Below are positions 50,045 to 63,486 of a stretch of DNA of 64,000 nt, in pieces. Made by a program: the position numbers and the translations under genes. The DNA lies in the NCBI GenBank assembly GCA_963855995.1, contig OY979726.1, forward strand, positions 7,726,701 to 7,790,700, given 5' to 3'. The first letter of the stretch is position 1, and each line of letters opens with the position of its first letter. The DNA is from Muricea muricata. Its lineage: Eukaryota; Cnidaria; Anthozoa; Malacalcyonacea; Plexauridae. The notes beneath the pieces were generated by a model. It ran no database searches and was not told the origin of the DNA. It worked only from the letters and a program-made list of their open reading frames with translations.

Positions 50045-53000
50045 TAGCACTCAAAACATCATTTTAAGCTCTAAAACGTCGCCGTGATCGATTTGAGACG
50101 GCAATTGTTAGTGGGCAGTCTGAGCATGTTTTTACGCTCAAATCACTTCCAGAACGCCTAAAACGCGATTTTGATGACTGTAAGAGCGTTTCTTTTCATT
50201 CTCAAAGCATGTTGTAGGTTTCAAATTTCAACATTCTATTTTGCTGATGTCGATAGTTTGAGCGCCGAAAACATGATTGCGGAATTCCTATAAGTTCTAC
50301 AATTTCGATTTAGAAGCTGTGTTTTAGGTACGCAATTGCAATATATTATTGTGCTCAACTCGTTCATTTTAGCACTCAAAACATCATTTTAAGCTCTAAA
50401 ACGTCGCCGTGATCGATTTGAGACGGCAATTATTGTTAGCAGTCGGAGCATTTTTTTACGCTCAAATCGCTTCGAGAACGCCTAAAACGCGATTTTGATT
50501 TTTGTAAGAGCGTTTCTTTTCAGTCTCAATGCACGTTGTAGGTTTCTAATTTCAACATGCTATTTTGCTGATGTCGATAGTTTGAGCGCCGAGAACATGA
50601 TTGCGGACATGCTAAGTTCTCCAATTTCGATTTAGAAGCTGTCTTTTAGATACGCGATTGCTATATATCATTGTGCTCAACTCGTTCTTTTTAGCACTCA
50701 AAACATCAATTTAAGCTCTAAAACGTCGCCGTGATCGATTTGAGACGGATATTTTTAGTTTGCAGTCTGAGCATGTTTTTACGCTCAAATCGCTTCGAGA
50801 ACGCCTAAAACGCGATTTTGATGATTGTAAGAGCGTTTCTTTTCAGTGTCAAAGCATGTTGTAGGTTTCTCATTTCAACATGCTATTTTGCTGATGTCGA
50901 TAGTTTGAGCGCCGAAAACGTGATTGCGGACTTGCTAAGTTCTCCAATTTCGATTTAGAAGCTGTCTTTTAGGTCCGCGCTTGCAATATATCATTGGACT
51001 CAACTCGTTCATTTTAGCACTCAAAACATCATTTTAAGCTCTAAAACGTCGCCGTGATCGATTTGAGACGGATATTTTTAGTTTGCAGTCCGAGCACGTT
51101 TTTACGCTCAAATCAATTCCAGAACGCCTAAAACGCGATTTTGATGATTGTAAGAATGTTTCTTTTCAGTCTCAAAGCATGTTGTAGGTTTCTCATTTCA
51201 ACATGCTATTTTACTGATGTCGATAGTTTGAGCGCCGAAAACGTGATTGCGGACTTGCTAAGTTTTCCATTTTCGATTTAGAAGCTGTCTTTTAGGTCCG
51301 CGATTGCAATATATCATTGGGCTCAACTCGTTCATTTTAGCACTCAAAACATCATTTTAGGCTCTAAAACGCTGCTGTGATCGATTTCAGACGGATATTT
51401 TTAGTTGGCAGTCCGAGCATGTTTATACGCTCAAATCGCTTCCAGAACGCCTAAAACGCAATTTTGATGATTGTAAGAGCGTTTCTTTTCAGTGTCAATG
51501 CATGTTGTAGGTTTCTCATTTCAACATGCTATTTTGCTGATGTCGATAGTTTGAGCGCCGAGAACATGATTGCGGACTTGCTAAGTTCTCCAATTTCGAT
51601 TTAGAAGCTGTCTTTTAGGTCGGCGATTGCAATATATCATTGGGCTCAACTCGTTCATTTTAGCACTCAAAACATCATTTTAAGCTCTAAAACTTCGCCG
51701 TGATCGATTTGAGACGGCAATTACTGTTGGAAGTCCGAGGATTTTTTTACGCTCAAATCGCTTCGAGAACACCTAAAACGCGATTTTGATTATTGTAAGA
51801 GCGTTTCTTTTCAGTCTCAATGCACGTTGTAGGTTTCTAATTTCAACATGCTATTTTGCTGATGTCGATAGTTTGAGCGCCGAAAATATGATTGCGAAAA
51901 TGCTAAGTTCTCCAATTTCGATTTAGAAGCTGTCTTTTAGATACGCGATTTCAATATATCAATGTGCTCAACTCGTTCTTTTTAGCACTCAAAACATCAT
52001 TTTAAGCTCTAAAACGTCGCCGTGATCGATTTGAGACGGATATTTTTAGTTTGCAGTCTGAGCATGTTTTTACGCTCAAATCGCTTCGAGAACGCCTAAA
52101 ACGCGATTTTGATGATTGTAAGAACGTTTCTTTTCAGTCTAAAAGCATGCTGTAAGTTTCTCATTTCAACATGCTATTTTGCTGATGTCGATAGTTTGAG
52201 CGCCGAAAACGTGATTGCGGACTTGCTAAGTTCTCCAATTTCGATTTAGAAGCTGTCTTTTAGGTCCGCGATTGCAATATATCATTGGGCTCAACTCGTA
52301 CTTTTTAGCACTCAAAACATCATTTTAAGCTCTAAAACGTCGCCGTGATCGATTTGAGACGGCAATTTTTAGTTGGCAGTCCGAGCATGTTTTTACGCTC
52401 AAATCGTTTCCAGAACGCCTAAAGCGCGATTTTGATGATTGTAAAAACGTTTCTTTTCAGTCTGAAAGCATGTTGTAGGTTTCTCATTTCAACATGCTAT
52501 TTTGCTGATGTCGATAGTTTGAGCGCCGAAAACGTGATTGCGGACTTGCTAAGTTCTCCAATTTCGATTTAGAAGCTGTCTTTTAGGTCCGCGCTTGCAA
52601 TATATCATTGGGCTCAACTCGTTCATTTTAGCACTCAAAACATCATTTTAAGCTCTAAAACGTCGCCGTGATCGATTTGAGACGGATATTTTTAGTTTGC
52701 AGTGCGAGCATGTTTTTACGCTCAAATCAATTCCAGAACGCCTAAAACGCGATTTTGATGATTGTAAGAACGTTTCTTTTCAGTCTCAAAGCATGTTGTA
52801 GGTTTCTAATTTCAACATGCTATTTTGCTGATGTCGATAGTTTGAGCGCCGAAAACATGATTTCGGACATGCTAAGTTCTCCAATTTCGATTTAGAAGCT
52901 GTCTTTTACATACGCGATTTCAATATATCATTGTGCTCAACTCGTTCTTTTTAGCACTCAAAACATCATTTTAAGCTCTAAAACGTCGCCGTGATCGATT

Positions 53001-56000
53001 TGAGACGGATATTTTTAGTTTGCAGTCTGAGCATGTTTTTACGCTCAAATCGCTTCGAGAACGCCTAAAACGCGATTTTGATGATTGTAAGAACGTTTCT
53101 TTTCAGTCTCAAAGCATGTTGTAGGTTTCTCATTTCAACATGCTATTTTGCTGATGTCGATAGTTTGAGCGCCGAAAACGTGATTGCGGACTTGCTAAGT
53201 TCTCCAATTTCGATTTAGAAGCTGTCTTTTAGGTCCGCGCTTGCAATATATCATTGGGCTCAACTCGTTCATTTTAGCACTCAAAACATCATTTTAAGCT
53301 CTAAAACGTCGCCGTGATCGATTTGAGACGGCAATTTTTAGTTGGCAGTCCGAGCATGTTTTTACGCTCAAATCGCTTCCAGAATGCCTAAAACGAGATT
53401 TTGATGATTGTAAGAGCGTTTCTTTTCAGTGTCAATGCATGTTGTAGGTTTCTCATTTCAACATGCTATTTTGCTGATGTCGATAGTTTGAGCGCCGAAA
53501 ATGTGATTGCGGACTTGCTAAGTCCTCCAATTTCGATTTAGAAGCTGTCTTTTAGGTCTGCGATTGCAATATATCATTGGGCTCAACTCGTACTTTTTAG
53601 CACTCAAGACATCATTTTAAGCTCTAAAACGTCGCCGTGATCGATTTGAGACGGCAATTATTGTTGGCAGTCCGAGCATTTTTTTACGCTCAAATCGCTT
53701 CGAGAACGCCTAAAACGCGACTTTGATGATTGTAAGAACGTTTCTTTTCAGTCTAAAAGCATGCTGTAAGTTTCTCATTTCAACATGCTATTTTGCTGAT
53801 GTCGATAGTTTGAGCGCTGAAAACGTGATTGCGGACTTGCTAAGTTCTCCAATTTCGATTTAGAAGCTGTCTTTTAGGTCCGCGATTGCAATATATCATT
53901 GGGCTCAACTCGTACTTTTTAGCACTCAAAACATCATTTTAAGCTCTAAAACGTCGCCGTGATCGATTTGAGACGGATATTTTTAGTTTGCAGTCCGAGC
54001 ATGTTTTTACGCTCAAATCAATTCCAGAACGCCTAAAACGCGATTTTGATGATTGTAAGAACGTTTCTCTTCAGTCTCAAAGCATGTTGTAGGTTTCTCA
54101 TTTCAACATGCTATTTTACTGATGTCGATAGTTTGAGCGCCGAAAACGTGATTGCGGACTTGCTAAGTTCTCCAATTTCGATTTAGAAGCTGTCTTTTAG
54201 GTCCGCGATTGCAATATATCATTGGGCTCAACTCGTACTTTTTAGCACTCAAAACATCATTTTAAGCTCTAAAACGTCGCCGTGATCGTTTTGAGACGGC
54301 AATTTTTAGTTGGCAGTCTGAGCATGTTTTTACGCTCAAATCGCTTCGACAACGTCTAAAACGCGATTTTGATTATTGTAAGAGCGTTTCTTTTCAGTCT
54401 CAAAGCATGTTGTAGGTTTCTCATTTCAACATGCTATTTTGCTGATGTCGATAGTTTGATCGCCGGAAACATGATTGTGGACTTCCTATAAGTTCTCCAA
54501 TTTCGATTTAGAAGACAGCTTTTAGGTACGCGATTGCAATATATTATTGTGCTCAACTCGTTCATTTTAGCACTAAAAACATCATTTTAAGCTACAAAAC
54601 GTCGCCGTGATCGATTTGAGACGGCAATTTTTAGTGTGCAGTTTGAGCATGTTTTTACGCTCAAATCACTTCAAGAACGCCTAAAACGCGATTTTGATGA
54701 CTGTAAGAGCGTTTCTTTTCATTCTCAAAGCATTTTGTAGGTTTCTAATTTCAACATGCTATTTTGCTTATGTCAATAGTCTGAGCGCCGAAAACATGAT
54801 TGCGGACTTCCTATAAGTTCTCCAATTTCGATTTAGAAGCTGTCTTTTAGGACCGCGATTGCAATATATCATTGTGCTTAAGTCATTCTTTTTAGCACTC
54901 AAAACATCATTTTAAGCTCTAAAACGTCGCCGTGATCGATTTGAGACGGATATTTTTAGTTGGAAGTCTGAGCATGTTTTTACGCTCAAATCGCTTCCAG
55001 AACGCCTAAAACGCGATTTTGATGATTGTAAGAGCGTTTCTTTTCAGTGTCAATGCATGTTGTAGGTTTCTCATTTCAACATGCTATTTTGCTGATGTCG
55101 ATAGTTTGAGCGCCGAAAACGTGATTGCGGACTTGCTAAGTTCTCCAATTTCGATTTAGAAGCTGTCTTTTAGGTCCACGATTGCAATATATCATTGGGC
55201 TCAACTCGTTCATTTTAGCACTCAAAACATCATTTTAAGCTCTAAAACGTCGCCGTGATCGATTTGAGACGGCAATTATTGTTGGCAGTCCGAGCATTTT
55301 TTTACGCTCAAATCGCTTCGAGAACGCCTAAAACGCGATTTTGATTATTGTAAGAGCGTTTCTTTTCAGTCTCAATGCACGTTGTAGGTTTCTAATTTCA
55401 ACATGCTATTTTGCTGATGTCGATAGTTTGAGCGCCGAAAACATGATTGCGGACATGCTAAGTTCTCCAATTTCGATTTAGAAGCTGTCTTTTAGATACG
55501 CAATTTCAATATATCATTGTGCTCAACTCGTTCTTTTTAGCACTCAAAACATCATTTTAAGCTCTAAAACGTCGCCGTGATCGATTTGAGACGGATATTT
55601 TTAGTTTGCAGTCTGAGCATGTTTTTACGCTCAAATCGCTTCGAGAACGCCTAAAACGAGATTTTGATGATTGTAAGAACGTTTCTTTTTAGTCTAAAAG
55701 CATGCTGTAAGTTTTTCATTTCAACATGCTATTTTGCTGATGTCGATAGTTTGAGCGCCGAAAACATGATTGCGGACATGCTAAGTTCTCCAATTTCGAT
55801 TTAGAAGCTGTCTTTTAGGTACGCGATTTCAATATATCATTGTGCTCAACTCGTTCTTTTTAGCACTCAAAACATCATTTTAAGCTCTAAAACGTCGGCG
55901 TGATCGATTTTAGTCGGCAATTTTTAGTTGGCAGTCTGAGCATGTTTTTACGCTCAAATCGCTCCAGAACGTCTAAAACGCAATTTTGATGATTGTAAGA

Positions 56001-56505
56001 GCGTTTCTTTTCAGTGTCAATGCATGTTGTAGGTTTCTCATTTCAACATGCTATTTTGCTGATGTCGATAGTTTGAGCCCCGAAAACGTGATTGCGGACT
56101 TGCTAAGTTCTCCAATTTCGATTTAGAAGCTGTCTTTTAGGTCCGCGATTGCAATATATCATTGGGCTCAACTCGTTCATTTTAGCACTCAAAACATCAT
56201 TTTAAGCTCTAAAACGTCGCCGTGATCGATTTGAGACGGCAATTATTGTTGGCAGTCCGAGGATTTTTTTACGCTTAAATCGCTTCGAGAACACCTAAAA
56301 CGCGATTTTGATTATTGTAAGAGCGTTTCTTTTCAGTCTCAATGCACGTTGTAGGTTTCTAATTTCAACATGCTATTTTGCTGATGTCGATAGTTTGAGC
56401 GCCGAAAATATGATTGCGAAAATGCTAAGTTCTCCAATTTCGATTTAGAAGCTGTCTCTTAGATACGCGATTTCAATATATCATTGTGCTCAACTCGTTC
56501 TTTTT
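50045..56505 (+). repeat. Diverged mosaic stretch of about 20 monomers
   Basis: Units start near 50045, 50370, 50692, 51015, 51338, 51661, 51984, 52307 and on to 56506. The order matches no block to the left over more than a few units. Odd markers are AACGCTGCTGTG (51369), TTACTGTTGGAAG (51722), GCCGAAAATATG (51880), TTTTCCATTTT (51264) and GCAGTGCGAG (52698). The unit at 53598 joins an F head (CACTCAAGAC) to an I tail (AAAAGCATGCTGTAAG). Units at 54243 and 54568 are S and T types as at 44226 and 44551, with TTGTGGACTTCC near 54475. Variation per unit is higher than in 0-43 kb, so this stretch looks older or less homogenised. Confidence 0.8.
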
Positions 56506-58800
56506 AGCACTCAAAACATCATTTTAAGCTCTAAAACGTCGCCGTGATCGATTTGAGACGGATATTTTTAGTTTGCAGTCTGAGCATGTTTTTACGCTCA
56601 AATCGCTTCGAGAACGCCTAAAACGCGATTTTGTTGATTGTAAGAACGTTTCTTTTCAGTCTAAAAGCATGCTGTAAGATTCTCATTTCAACATGCTATT
56701 TTGCTGATGTCGATAGTTTGAGCGCTGAAAACGTGATTGCGGACTTGCTAAGTTCTCCAATTTCGATTTAGAAGCTGTCTTTTAGGTCCGCGATTGCAAT
56801 ATATCATTGGGCTCAACTCGTACTTTTTTGCACTCAAAACATCATTTTAAGCTCTAAAACGTCGCCGTGATCGATTTGAGACGGATATTTTTAGTTTGCA
56901 GTCCGAGCAAGTTTTTACGCTCAAATCAATTCCAGAACGCCTAAAACGCGATTTTGATGATTGTAAGAACGTTTCTCTTCAGTCTCAAAGCATGTTGTAG
57001 GTTTCTCATTTCAACATGCTATTTTACTGATGTCGATAGTCTGAGCGCCGAAAACATGATTGCGGACTTGCTAAGTTCTCCAATTTCGATTTAGAAGCTG
57101 TCTTTTAGGTCCGCGATTGCAATATATCATTGGGCTCAACTCGTTCATTTTAGCACTCAAAACATCATTTTAAGCTCTAAAACGTCGCCGTGATCGATTT
57201 GAGACCGCAATTGTTAGTAGGCAGTCTGAGCATGTTTTTACGCTCAAATCACTTCCAGAACGCCTAAAACGCGATTTTGATGACTGTAAGAGCGTTTCTT
57301 TTTATTGTCAAAGCATGTTGTAGGTTTCAAATTTCAACATTCTATTTTGCTGATGTCGATAGTTTGAGCGCCGAAAACATGATTGCGGAATTCCTATAAG
57401 TTCTACAATTTCGATTTAGAAGCTGTCTTTTAGGTACGCAATTGCAATATATTATTGTCCTCAACTAGTTCATTTTAGCACTCAAAACATCATTTTAAGC
57501 TCTAAAACGTCGCCGTGATCGATTTGAGACGGCAATTATTGTTGGCAGTCGGAGCATTTTTTTACGCTCAAATCGCTTCGAGAACGCCTAAAACGCGATT
57601 TTGATTATTGTAAGAGCGTTTCTTTTCAGTCTCAATGCACGTTGTAGGTTTCTAATTTCAACATGCTATTTTGCTGATGTCGATAGTTTGAGCGCCGAGA
57701 ACATGATTGCGGACATGCTAAGTTCTCCAATTTCGATTTAGAAGCTGTCTTTTAGATACGCGATTGCTATATATCATTGTGCTCAACTCGTTCTTTTTAG
57801 CACTCAAAACATCATTTTAAGCTCTAAAACGTCGCCGTGATCGATTTGAGACGGATATTTTTAGTGTGCAGTCTGAGCATGTTTTTACGCTCAAATCGCT
57901 TCGAGAACGCCTAAAACGCGATTTTGTTGATTGTAAGAACGTTTCTTTTCAGTCTAAAAGCATGCTGTAAGTTTCTCATTTCAACATGCTATTTTGCTGA
58001 TGTCGATAGTTTGAGCGCTGAAAACGTGATTGCGGACTTGCTAAGTTCTCCAATTTCGATTTAGAAGCTGTCTTTTAGGTCCGCGATTGCAATATATCAT
58101 TGGGCTCAACTCGTACTTTTTTGCACTCAAAACATCATTTTAAGCTCTAAAACGTCGCCGTGATCGATTTGAGACGGATGTTTTTAGTTTGCAGTCCGAG
58201 CAAGTTTTTACGCTCAAATCAATTCCAGAACGCCTAAAACGCGATTTTGATGATTGTAAGAACGTTTCTCTTCAGTCTCAAAGCATGTTGTAGGTTTCTC
58301 ATTTCAACATGCTATTTTACTGATGTCGATAGTCTGAGCGCCGAAAACATGATTGCGGACTTGCTAAGTTCTCCAATTTCGATTTAGAAGCTGTCTTTTA
58401 GGTCCGCGATTGCAATATATCATTGGGCTCAACTCGTTCATTTTAGCACTCAAAACATCATTTTAAGCTCTAAAACGTCGCCGTCATCGATTTGAGACCG
58501 CAATTGTTAGTAGGCAGTCTGAGCATGTTTTTACGCTCAAATCACTTCCAGAACGCCTAAAACGCGATTTTGATGACTGTAAGAGCGTTTCTTTTTATTG
58601 TCAAAGCATGTTGTAGGTTTCAAATTTCAACATTCTATTTTGCTGATGTCGATAGTTTGAGCGCCGAAAACATGATTGCGGAATTCCTATAAGTTCTACA
58701 ATTTCGATTTAGAAGCTGTCTTTTAGGTACGCAATTGCAATATATTATTGTCCTCAACTCGTTCATTTTAGCACTCAAAACATCATTTTAAGCTCTAAAA
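56506..58800 (+). repeat. Four-monomer higher-order repeat (1293 bp), nearly two copies
   Basis: Rare markers recur exactly 1293 bp apart: the start variant TACTTTTTTGCACTC (56821 and 58114), GATTTTGTTGATTG, GAGCAAGTTTTTACG, GAGACCGCAATTGTTAG, TTTTTATTGTC and TATTATTGTCC. Units run 56506, 56828, 57151, 57476 | 57798, 58121, 58444, 58769. The unit at 57151 and its copy at 58444 contain TTCCTATAAG, which makes them 325 bp. Copies differ at CTAGTTC against CTCGTTC (57464/58757), TTAGTGTGCAG (57862), GGATGTTTTT (58187) and CGTCATCG (58482). Identity ends at about 58830 with GGATGTTTTTAGTTGGCAG. Confidence 0.87.
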
Positions 58801-61351
58801 CGTCGCCGTGATCGATTTGAGACGGATGTTTTTAGTTGGCAGTCCTAGCATGTTTTTACGCTCAAATCGCTTCCAGAACGCCTAAAACGTGATTTTGACG
58901 ATTGTAAGAGCGTTTCTTTTCAGTGTCAAAGCATGTTGTAGGTTTCTCATTTCAACATGCTATTTTGCTGATGTCGATAGTTTGAGCGCCGAAAACGTGA
59001 TTGCGGACTTGCTAAGTTCTCCAATTTCGATTTAGAAGCTGTCTTTTAGGTCTTTGATTGCAATATATCATTGAGCTCAACTCGTTCTTTTTAGCACTCA
59101 AAACATCATTTTAAGCTCTAAAACGTCGCCGTGATCGATTTAAAACGGCAATTTTTAGTTGGCAGTCCGAGCATGTTTTTACGCTCAAATCGCTTCGAGA
59201 ACGCCTAAAACGCGATTTTGATGATTGTAAGAGCGTTTCTTTTCAGTGTCAAAGCATGTTGTAGGTTTCTCATTTCAACATGCTATTTTGCTGATATCGA
59301 TAGTTTGAGCGCCGAAAACGTGATTGCGGACTTGCTAAGTTCTCCAATTTCGATTTAGAAGCTGTCTTTTAGGTCTGCGATTGCAATATATCATTGGGCT
59401 CAACTCGTTCTTTTTAGCACTCAAAACATCATTTTAAGCTCTAAAACGTCGCCGTGATCGATTTAAAACGGCAATTTTTAGTTGGCAGTCCGAGCATGTT
59501 TTTACGCTCAAATCGCTTCCAGAACGCCTAAAACGCGATTTTGATGATTGTAAGAGCGTTTCTTTTCAGTGTCAATGCATGTTGTAGCTTTCTCATTTCA
59601 ACATGCTATTTTGCTGATGTCGATAGTTTGAGCGCTGAAAACGTGATTGCGGACTTGCTAAGTTGTCCAATTTCGATTTAGAAGCTGTCTTTTAGGTCCG
59701 CGCTTGCAATATATCATTGGGCTCAACTCGTTCATTTTAGCACTCAAAACATCATTTTAAGCTCTAAAACGTCGCCGTGATCGATTTGAGACGGATATTT
59801 TTAGTTTGCAATCCGAGCATGTTTTTACGCTCAAATCAATTCCAGAACGCCTAAAACGCGATTTTGATGATTGTAAGAACGTTTCTTTTCAGTCTCAAAG
59901 CATGTTGTAGGTTTCTCATTTCAACATGCTATTTTACTGATGTCGATAGTTTGAGCTCCGAAAACGTGATTGCGGACTTGCTAAGTTTTCCATTTTCGAT
60001 TTAGAAGCTGTCTTTTAGGTCCGCGATTGCAATATATCATTGGGCTCAACTCGTTCATTTTAGCACTCAAAACATCATTTTAAGCTCTAAAACGCTGCTG
60101 TGATCGATTTGAGACGGCAATTATTGTTGGCAGTCCGAGGATTTTTTTACGCTTAAATCGCTTCGAGAACACCTAAAACGCGATTTTGATTATTGTAAGA
60201 GCGTTTCTTTTCAGTCTCAATGCACGTTGTAGGTTTCTAGTTTCAACATGCTATTTTGCTGATGTCGATAGTTTGAGCGCCGAAAATATGATTGCGAAAA
60301 TGCTAAGTTCTCCAATTTCGATTTAGAAGCTGTCTCTTAGATACGCGATTTCAATATATCATTGTGCTCAACTCGTTCTTTTTAGCACTCAAAACATCAT
60401 TTTAAGCTCTAAAACGTCGCCGTGATCGATTTGAGACGGATATTTTTAGTTTGCAGTCTGAGCATGTTTTTACGCTCAAATCGCTTCGAGAACGCCTAAA
60501 ACGCGATTTTGTTGATTGTAAGAACGTTTCTTTTCAGTCTAAAAGCATGCTGTAAGTTTCTCATTTCAACATGCTATTTTGCTGATGTCGATAGTTTGAG
60601 CGCTGAAAACGTGATTGCGGACTTGCTAAGTTCTCCAATTTCGATTTAGAAGCTGTCTTTTAGGTCCACGATTGCAATATATCATTGGGCTCAACTCGTA
60701 CTTTTTAGCACTCAAAACATCATTTTAAGCTCTAAAACGTCGCCGTGATCGATTTGAGACGGATATTTTTAGTTTGCAGTCCGAGCAAGTTTTTACGCTC
60801 AAATCAATTCCAGAACGCCTAAAACGCGATTTTGATGATTGTAAGAACGTTTCTCTTCAGTCTCAAAGCATGTTGTAGGTTTCTCATTTCAACATGCTAT
60901 TTTACTGATGTCGATAGTTTGAGCGCCGAAAACGTGATTGCGGACTTGCTAAGTTCTCCAATTTCGATTTAGAAGCTGTCTTTTAGGTCCGCGATTGCAA
61001 TATATCATTGGGCTCAACTCGTACTTTTTAGCACTCAAAACATCATTTTAAGCTCTAAAACATCGCCGTGATCGTTTTGAGACGGCAATTTTTAGTTGGC
61101 AGTCTGAGCATGTTTTTACGCTCAAATCGCTTGGAGAACGCCTAAAACGCGATTTTGATGATTGTAAGAACGTTTCTCTTCAGTCTCAAAGCATGTTGTA
61201 GGTTTCTAATTTCAACATGCTATTTTGCTGATGTCGATAGTTTGAGCGCCGAAAACATGATTTCGGACATGCTAAGTTCTCCAATTTCGATTTAGAAGCT
61301 GTTTCTTAGGTCCACGATTGCAATATATCATTGGGCTCAACTCGTTCATTT
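58801..61351 (+). repeat. Mixed M/N-, Q-, F- and I-like monomers
   Basis: About eight monomers. The units at about 59092 and 59415 carry GATTTAAAACGG as in N. The next is E/Q-like with GCAATCCGAG. Then comes a unit with AACGCTGCTGTG (60091) and an F-like body (GAACACC, CTAGTTTCAAC, GCGAAAATGC), an I-like unit with GTTGATTG, a Q-like unit (GAGCAAGTTTTTACG) and a mosaic unit at 61029. The last mixes an S head (CGTTTTGAGAC), an H core (GCTTGGAG), Q's TTTCTCTTC, a G middle (ATGATTTCGGAC) and a D end (TGTTTCTTAGG). Confidence 0.78.
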
Positions 61352-63480
61352 TAGCACTCAAAACATCATTTTAAGCTCTAAAACGCCGCCGTGATCGATT
61401 TGAGACGGCAATTATTGTTGGAAGTCCGAGCATTTTTTTACGCTCAAATCGCTTCGAGAACGCCTAAAACGCGATTTTGATTATTGTAAGAGCGTTTCTT
61501 TTCAGTCTCAATGCACGTTGTAGGTTTCTAATTTCAACATGCTATTTTGCTGATGTCGATAGTTTGAGCGCCGAAAACATGATTTCGGACATGCTAAGTT
61601 CTCCAATTTCGATTTAGAAGCTGTCTTTTACATACGCGATTTCAATATATCATTGTGCTCAACTCGTTCTTTTTAGCACTCAAAACATCATTTTAAGCTC
61701 TAAAACGTCGCCGTGATCGATTTGAGACGGATATTTTTAGTTTGCAGTCTGAGCATGTTTTTACGCTCAAATCGCTTGGAGAACGCCTAAAACGCGATTT
61801 TGATGATTGTAAGAACGTTTCTTTTCAGTCTCAAAGCATGTTGTAGGTTTCTCATTTCAACATGCTATTTTGCTGATGTCGATAGTTTGAGCGCCGAAAA
61901 CGTGATTGCGGACTTGCTAAGTTCTCCAATTTCGATTTAGAAGCTGTGTTTTAGGTCCGCGCTTGCAATATATCATTGGGCTCAACTCGTTCATTTTAGC
62001 ACTCAAAACATCATTTTAAGCTCTAAAACGTCGCCGTGATCGATTTGAGACCGATATTTTTAGTTTGCAGTCCGAGCATTTTTTTACGCTCAAATCAATT
62101 CCAGAACGCCTAAAACGCGATTTTGATGATTGTAAGAACGTTTCTTTTCAGTCTCAAAGCATGTTGTAGGTTTCTCATTTCAACATGCTATTTTGCTGAT
62201 GTCGATAGTTTGAGCGCCGAAAACGTGATTGCGGACTTGCTAAGTTTTCTAATTTCGATTTAGAAGCTGTCTTTTAGGTCCACGATTGCAATATATCATT
62301 GGGCTCAACTCGTTCATTTTAGCACTCAAAACATCATTTTAAGCTCTAAAAGGTCGCCGTGATCGATTTGAGACGGCAATTTTTAGTTGGCAGTCCGAGC
62401 ATGTTTTTACGCTCAAATCGCTTCCAGAATGCCTAAAACGCGATTTTGATGATTGTAAGAGCGTTTCTTTTCAGTGTCAATGCATGTTGTAGGTTTCTCA
62501 TTTCAACATGCTATTTTGCTGATGTCGATAGTTTGAGCGCCGAAAACATGATTGCGGACATGCTAAGTTCTCCAATTTCGATTTAGAAGCTGTCTTTTAG
62601 ATACGCAATTTCAATATATCATTGTGCTCAACTCGTTCTTTTTAGCACTCAAAACATCATTTTAAGCTCTAAAACGTCGCCGTGATCGATTTGAGACGGA
62701 TATTTTTAGTTTGCAGTCTGAGCATGTTTTTACGCTCAAATCGCTTGGAGAACGCCTAAAACGCGATTTTGATGATTGTAAGAACGTTTCTTTTCAGTCT
62801 CAAAGCATGTTGTAGGTTTCTCATTTCAACATGCTATTTTGCTGATGTCGATAGTTTGAGCGCCGAAAACGTGATTGCGGACTTGCTAAGTTCTCCAATT
62901 TCGATTTAGAAGCTGTCTTTTAGGTCCGCGCTTGCAATATATCATTGGGCTCAACTCGTTCATTTAGCACTCAAAACATCATTTTAAGCTCTAAAACGTC
63001 GCCGTGATCGATTTGAGACCGATATTTTTAGTTTGCAGTCCGAGCATTTTTTTACGCTCAAATCAATTCCAGAACGCCTAAAACGCGATTTTGATGATTG
63101 TAAGAACGTTTCTTTTCAGTATCAAAGCATGTTGTAGGTTTCTCATTTCAACATGCTATTTTGCTGATGTCGATAGTTTGAGCGCCGAAAACGTGATTGC
63201 GGACTTGCTAAGTTTTCTAATTTCGATTTAGAAGCTGTCTTTTAGGTCCACGATTGCAATATATCATTGGGCTCAACTCGTTCATTTTAGCACTCAAAAC
63301 ATCATTTTAAGCTCTAAAAGGTCGCCGTGATCGATTTGAGACGGCAATTTTTAGTTGGCAGTCCGAGCATGTTTTTACGCTCAAATCGCTTCCAGAATGC
63401 CTAAAACGCGATTTTGATGATTGTAAGAGCGTTTCTTTTCAGTGTCAATGCATGTTGTAGGTTTCTCATTTCAACATGCT
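61352..63480 (+). repeat. G unit followed by an H-E-B trimer in two copies
   Basis: Units start at 61352 (G, with GCCGCCG), 61674 (H), 61997 (E), 62320 (B), 62643 (H), 62965 (E) and 63288 (B). The H units are 969 bp apart. B units have CTAAAAGGTC and H units GCTTGGAG, exactly the markers of 4.5-6.1 kb, so this block belongs with the left end of the window rather than with its neighbours. The E unit at 62965 starts with CATTTAGC, one T short. The last B unit switches to another type inside 63440-63486. Confidence 0.86.
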
Positions 63481-63486
63481 ATTTTA

